Origin: JANWVO01 sp037446555
GTDB lineage: Bacteria > Acidobacteriota > Terriglobia > Bryobacterales > Bryobacteraceae
DNA: 64,000 nucleotides
Direction: 5' to 3'
Assembly (NCBI GenBank): GCA_037446555.1
Contig: JBBIIK010000004.1
Location: forward strand, 124,001 to 188,000
A program made the position numbers and the translations under genes. Of this stretch, positions 60,383 to 64,000 are shown piece by piece. Under the pieces are notes generated by a model, which was given only the letters and a program-made list of their open reading frames with translations, made no database searches and was not told the DNA's origin. The first letter of the stretch is position 1. Each line of letters starts with the position of its first letter.

Positions 60383-62515
60383 ATGAAGTGGACAGTTGCG
60401 GTGGTTCTTTCCACACTGGCTGCGACGCTTCCCGCGAGTGCTACCTTCCTTTGCACGCTCTCCGGTACCCCGGCGCTTGTGACATCAGGCGGTCTGGCTG
60501 AGCCGGTAGGCGATGTTGCGCTGCAATGCGCCGGAGCACCAGGGCAGGCGGTGCGGATGACGCTCACGGTGCTCCTCGACCAGCGGGTCGCCAACCCCAT
60601 CGATTTTGTGGGCGGCGACCTGGGCGGCGTCACACTCTGGCTGGACTCGGCGGCTACGCCCGTGCCGTTGCCGAACCTGTCCCGCCTGCTAGGCAATGCT
60701 GTAGTCTTCGAGAACCTGGTAGTGTCCTCTAACTCGTTCGGCCAGCTCTCGCTTCGGGTTTCCGGGCTGCGTACAGAGGCTGCGGAAACCGTCTCGGCCA
60801 GCGTCTCCATTCTGGCCGACACGCCCATGGTGCTCCCCTCCAACCGTGCCGTCGTCGCCCGGTCTGTCCCGGGCCTCTACGCCACCGTCATGCCAGGCGC
60901 CCTCTGTTGCGCGGGTCCAGCCTTTCCTGAATCGCTCGACTGGGCCAGCGTGCTTGCGCGCAAGCCTTGGCCGGTGGCGGTCCGAGTCACAGAAGGCTAC
61001 TCGGGTGCCTTTCAGCCTGTCGCGATTCCCGGGCTGCCGGACCGCGCCACACGGCTATTGATCCGCCTGACTGGCCTCCCACCCGGCAGCCGCGTCCTGG
61101 TTCCCGAGGCCATCGCAGGCGGAAGCGCCGCCCAGGCCACCCATTCCGGCGCTTTCGGAATGTCCCCCGATCCCGGCTTCTACAGCCCGTTGCCGGGGCC
61201 GCCCCTGCTGCTGAGCTTCGTGTCGCAGGCGGACAAAGAGGGCGCCGGCGGCCTGCCCGCGCAGTGGCCGGGCACGGCGCTTCCACTGATCAACGTGCGC
61301 GAGGCGCTTGTGGAAGGACAGGAGGCATGGGTCACCTATCAGGTGATGGAAGCCGATCCGGGCAAGGTGGAGACAGCTGAAATCCCGCTGTGGGTCTTCA
61401 CGCCGATTTCACGCCCGAACCAGACCGCGATCGCAAGGGCGGAAGTGCGGCTGGCGCCAGTTTCTGACAAACCGGGCGCGGTTGCCGGCGCGCCTCTGCC
61501 CAGATACCGGGACACGGCACTTTCGCCCGACTGCCAGTGGAAGGGCGACTGCGAGGCGGACTACTTCCCCATCCTCTCCGTCGTGCCAAGCCAGACCACC
61601 GAGTTTGCGCTCCAGTCCGGCGGGGGGCTCAAGGATGCCTACCTGTTTGTCTCCAACGAGGGCGGCTGGTTCGCCGAATGGGAGGCGTTTCTGAAAGACC
61701 CGGATGACGCGTCATGGCTGCTGTTGCGCGGCACCGGCGGGTACGCCGAGGGCAGCTACCACTATCAGCTGAACCCCAAGGATCTCCCCCCGGGTGAATA
61801 CAGCGCCGAGATCGTCTTCCGGCAGAAAAACTCCCCCACAGGTGTGAACGCCGAGATCGTGATCCCCGTCAAGCTTACGGTGACTGAGGGGCCTCCGCCT
61901 GCACCGCCTCAGCCCCCCGTCCCGCCAGCCTCGCCTGCTCCCGCCGTGTGGGCGGCGATGACCGTCCCGTTCGGCTTCGAAGGACCGTTCGCCAATGGTG
62001 GCTTACTGAGATTGCAGGGGATCTTTTTCGCCGAAGAGACTACGGTGACGGTGGGCGGTCTTCCCGCTCAGGTGCTCTCTGTGCAGCCCGGCGAACTCGT
62101 GGTGCGCGTACCCGACACCATCGAGCGTGGCTGGCAGCCGGTGGTCGCCGCCAACGGCACGAGTTCGAGCCAGCCGCTCTATGTAGATGTGCTGCCTGTT
62201 GCGCCCTCCATCGTGGCGGTGAACAACGCCGACGGGCAGGCCAACGAGGAGACGGCCCCGGTGGTGCCTGGCGAAGAGGCCCTGCTCCAGGTGACCGGCA
62301 TCACGCTCGCCGACGAGCCCGTGTGGGTAAACGTGCACGACCGGTGGCAGCCCGCCACAAAGCAAGCGGGCGCGGGCCCGGCGCTGAACGCCCTCCGCAT
62401 TACGATTCCAGACGACTTGCCGGCCATGATGACGGCCGTGAAGGTGTGCGTCTCTGGGCCCGGCGTCGACAGCATATGCAGCCACCCGGCGCCAATCTGG
62501 CTGGGAGCGAGATAG
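60383..62515 (+). CDS. Secreted multi-domain protein with TIGR03437-like C-terminus
   Basis: 710 residues, signal peptide KWTVAVVLSTLAATLPASA. Beta-rich throughout: an N-terminal region of about 400 residues without known domain but with several Cys, a BACON/Ig-like segment (about 415-520), a Pro-rich linker, an IPT-like domain (LRLQGIFFAEETTVTVGGLP) and a C-terminal domain (VNNADGQANEETAPVVPG) resembling TIGR03437 of Solibacter. Probably cell-surface or matrix; function unknown. Strong AGGAGG at 60371-60376. Confidence 0.8.
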   Translation: MKWTVAVVLSTLAATLPASATFLCTLSGTPALVTSGGLAEPVGDVALQCAGAPGQAVRMTLTVLLDQRVANPIDFVGGDLGGVTLWLDSAATPVPLPNLSRLLGNAVVFENLVVSSNSFGQLSLRVSGLRTEAAETVSASVSILADTPMVLPSNRAVVARSVPGLYATVMPGALCCAGPAFPESLDWASVLARKPWPVAVRVTEGYSGAFQPVAIPGLPDRATRLLIRLTGLPPGSRVLVPEAIAGGSAAQATHSGAFGMSPDPGFYSPLPGPPLLLSFVSQADKEGAGGLPAQWPGTALPLINVREALVEGQEAWVTYQVMEADPGKVETAEIPLWVFTPISRPNQTAIARAEVRLAPVSDKPGAVAGAPLPRYRDTALSPDCQWKGDCEADYFPILSVVPSQTTEFALQSGGGLKDAYLFVSNEGGWFAEWEAFLKDPDDASWLLLRGTGGYAEGSYHYQLNPKDLPPGEYSAEIVFRQKNSPTGVNAEIVIPVKLTVTEGPPPAPPQPPVPPASPAPAVWAAMTVPFGFEGPFANGGLLRLQGIFFAEETTVTVGGLPAQVLSVQPGELVVRVPDTIERGWQPVVAANGTSSSQPLYVDVLPVAPSIVAVNNADGQANEETAPVVPGEEALLQVTGITLADEPVWVNVHDRWQPATKQAGAGPALNALRITIPDDLPAMMTAVKVCVSGPGVDSICSHPAPIWLGAR

Positions 62516-62529
62516 ACGAGCGGCACGGC

Positions 62530-62561
62530 GGCGGCGCGCGGAAGGCCAGTAACGCGCCGCC
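62530..62561. terminator. Hairpin between convergent genes
   Basis: GGCGGCGCG (62530-62538) pairs with CGCGCCGCC (62553-62561), loop 14 nt. No U-tract, but it could stop or protect transcripts from both sides. Confidence 0.4.
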
Positions 62562-62582
62562 CGGCCGCGCCGCCAGACGAAC

Positions 62583-63056
62583 CTAGATGGGCGTCCCTGG
62601 CCCTTTGGGCGGAGGCTGCTGTCGGCGCCTCTCCTGAAATTCCCGCATCCGGGGCCTCATCATTGGACCCTGCTGCAGCCGCGGGAAGCGTTTCTGAAGC
62701 TCCTGAAACTGCTCCGGTGTCAGTACGCCGCGGAGCCGCAGAGTCATCCGGGACATGGTGCGCGTCAGCTCCGTGCGGGCGGCAACCAGTTGTTCGATCA
62801 CCGTGTCGACGCGCGCGGGATTGGGTGACTGCTCGGCGAACAGGTCCGCAAACTGCAATTCAGCCTTTTGCAGCGCGGCGCGCTGGTCGATCAGCCGGTC
62901 CCGGTACTCCTGCACGATGGAGCGGATCTGCCGCTTCTGGTCTTCCGACAAATTCAGGTCGTTGGCGATCGGCGAATCCCACCAGTTGAAGTAGCCCGGC
63001 GGCGCCTGCGCGACCAGAGCGCCGGCGGTGAACAGGAATAGCATCAGGCGGATCAT
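62583..63056 (-). CDS. Periplasmic Spy/CpxP-like protein
   Basis: 157 residues. Signal peptide (LMLFLFTAGALVAQA), then long helices with two LTxxQ-type motifs: LSEDQKRQI and LTPEQFQEL, as in Spy, CpxP and ZraP. These act as periplasmic chaperones or stress sensors. ATG 63056 shares a base with the anti-sigma stop (TAATG), so it is coupled to the sigma/anti-sigma pair. Confidence 0.8.
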   Translation of the reverse strand: MIRLMLFLFTAGALVAQAPPGYFNWWDSPIANDLNLSEDQKRQIRSIVQEYRDRLIDQRAALQKAELQFADLFAEQSPNPARVDTVIEQLVAARTELTRTMSRMTLRLRGVLTPEQFQELQKRFPRLQQGPMMRPRMREFQERRRQQPPPKGPGTPI

Positions 63057-63517
63057 TAGTTCTGTATCTCCGTGTCTTCCTGCGGCGTGAACAGCGCCAT
63101 CAGCGGTTCCGCCGCCATGGGGGTGTCCCGGGCGATCATCGTGGCCAGATCGTCGAACAGTTGCTGGTCGCTGAGGGTTTGCGCGCCGGCCACATCCACC
63201 GGCGGTGCGGCCGGCCGCTGGAGCAGCACCGCCAGCAGAACGGCGCAGGCCAGCGCGCCGGCCCGGACGGCGAGCCACACGGGGCGGCGGCCTTTTTCGA
63301 TCCTCTGAAACACGGCCTCGCGCTGGGCGCGCAGTCGGCCCGGGTTGGGTACAGGCGCGGGCGCGGCCTGCCAGGCGGCTCGACGGCCTTCCAGTCTTCG
63401 CAGCCGCGCGGCGCACTCCGCGCAGGCGTTCAGATGCGCGGAGACCCCTTCCCCGCCCGCACCGTAGAGCGCCAGCAGGAACTGCTCGTCATCCAGATGC
63501 CGCAGCGCTTCACTCAT
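63056..63517 (-). CDS. Membrane anti-sigma factor with zinc-finger motif
   Basis: 153 residues: N-terminal cytosolic HLNACAECAARL (H-x3-C-x2-C, zf-HC2 type), one membrane helix (LAVRAGALACAVLLAVLL, about 80-98), and a short periplasmic tail. It should hold the ECF sigma encoded just upstream; the start lies inside the sigma gene's last codons (8-bp overlap). Confidence 0.85.
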   Translation of the reverse strand: MSEALRHLDDEQFLLALYGAGGEGVSAHLNACAECAARLRRLEGRRAAWQAAPAPVPNPGRLRAQREAVFQRIEKGRRPVWLAVRAGALACAVLLAVLLQRPAAPPVDVAGAQTLSDQQLFDDLATMIARDTPMAAEPLMALFTPQEDTEIQN

Positions 63518-64000
63518 GCGCCACCTCCCTGTTTCCCATCCCGTACAAATCCTTCAGTTCCTCGCGCAGACGCGCCACCGCGCGCGCCAGATGCGCCTTC
63601 ACGGTGCCCACGTCCAGCCCAAGCTGCCCGGCGATCTCCTCCAGCGGGCAGTCCTCGAAATGACGGAGCGTGAACACGGCCCTTTGCCGCGGCGAAAGAC
63701 GATCAAGAGCCACCGCCAGCCGCTTGCCGATCTCCCGGGCAAAGACTTGCGCCTCTCCATCCGGTTCCCGCGCAGGCGCCATGGCCAGGATCAACTCCTC
63801 GTCCGGGCCATCCGGGCGCTTCCGCCAAAACTGCCAGCGCCTCGAGCGAAGCCGGTCGAGACAAGTATTCACGGCGATCCTTGTCACCCATCGGGACGGA
63901 TCGTCCAGATCAGCCGCCGTGCGCTCCCAAGCCTGGTAGGCTTTCAGAAACACGTCCTGCGTGGCCGAGCCTGCTTCGTCGCTGTCGCCGAGCATCCGCT
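63510..64000 (-). CDS. ECF sigma-70 factor, 5' end outside window
   Basis: About 163 residues visible. Region 2 (MLGDSDEAGSATQDVFLKAY, RWVTRIAVNTCLDRLRS) and region 4 (LDRLSPRQRAVFTLRHFEDC; LEEIAGQLGLDVGTVKAHL) are clear. The first residues of region 2 lie beyond base 64000. Together with the anti-sigma and Spy-like gene it forms a probable envelope-stress cassette. Confidence 0.92.
   Translation of the reverse strand, partial: RMLGDSDEAGSATQDVFLKAYQAWERTAADLDDPSRWVTRIAVNTCLDRLRSRRWQFWRKRPDGPDEELILAMAPAREPDGEAQVFAREIGKRLAVALDRLSPRQRAVFTLRHFEDCPLEEIAGQLGLDVGTVKAHLARAVARLREELKDLYGMGNREVAHE

Noticed and set aside
60319..60843. Upstream open extension of the large propeller protein
   Set aside because: It runs antisense through the 60383 gene; the signal peptide at 60318 marks the true start.
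1..64000. CRISPR array or complete insertion sequence
   Set aside because: No regularly spaced repeats and no transposase gene were seen anywhere in the window.

Overview
The window is GC-rich bacterial chromosome. Its gene content suggests an acidobacterium of the Solibacter/Bryobacter type: twin-arginine Gfo/Idh/MocA oxidoreductases, large secreted BNR/sortilin-like propeller proteins, a GH95 fucosidase, a subtilase with a PA insert, and a secreted protein whose C-terminus resembles the TIGR03437 domain typical of Solibacter. No plasmid, phage or IS gene is complete. The taxon is inferred from gene content, not from a marker gene.

Layout. 1-2.4 kb: a metal-exporting P-type ATPase (runs off the left edge), diverging from a His/Cys-rich metal-binding protein, a PPTase-like protein and a GYD-domain protein. 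2.4-8.0 kb (minus strand): a tightly overlapping aromatic amino acid operon, trpC-trpF-trpB-trpA-aroQ-(DAHP synthase homologue)-tyrA. The DAHP synthase homologue has lost all its metal ligands. 8.0-14.6 kb (minus): secreted or exported proteins (subtilase, BNR propeller, lyase-like protein, Gfo/Idh oxidoreductase). 14.7-18.7 kb (plus): a histidine kinase/response regulator pair and a second Gfo/Idh oxidoreductase. 18.75-20.4 kb: an accessory-looking, lower-GC islet with an SSB-tailed DUF669-like protein, two copies of a covarying structured element, short direct repeats and a small secreted repeat protein.

20.4-31.2 kb: GH95, MgtC/DUF4010 transporter, ribF, an MBL hydrolase, small conserved proteins, an RRM protein, TPR protein, yvcK, glmU and truB. 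31.3-38.2 kb: ABC exporter, GNAT, aminotransferase, a UMF1-type MFS carrier and an Aas-like acyltransferase/acyl-ACP synthetase. 38.3-44.2 kb (plus): aldo/keto reductase, a UvrC-like protein, a membrane-anchored small protein, a receiver domain fused to an exported domain, DUF167 and DUF4434 proteins. 45-46.5 kb: cheY-cheX-cheW without cheA. 46.4-55.6 kb (minus): a long housekeeping operon, eda, Trm112-like, GT9, msbA, yicC, gmk, rpoZ, coaBC, udg, tmk, holB. 55.6-64 kb: secreted cyclophilin, small proteins, a 1036-residue propeller, a secreted TIGR03437-like protein and an ECF sigma/anti-sigma/Spy-like cassette (sigma gene cut by the right edge).

Most notable: the apparently non-catalytic DAHP synthase beside chorismate mutase; the repeated three-stem element at 19.7-20.1 kb; the receiver-membrane-ectodomain fusion; the shortened UvrC-like protein; and a recurring TANNNT hexamer 6-7 nt upstream of start codons, which suggests frequent leaderless transcription. 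All calls were made by reading the sequence; no database search was run.
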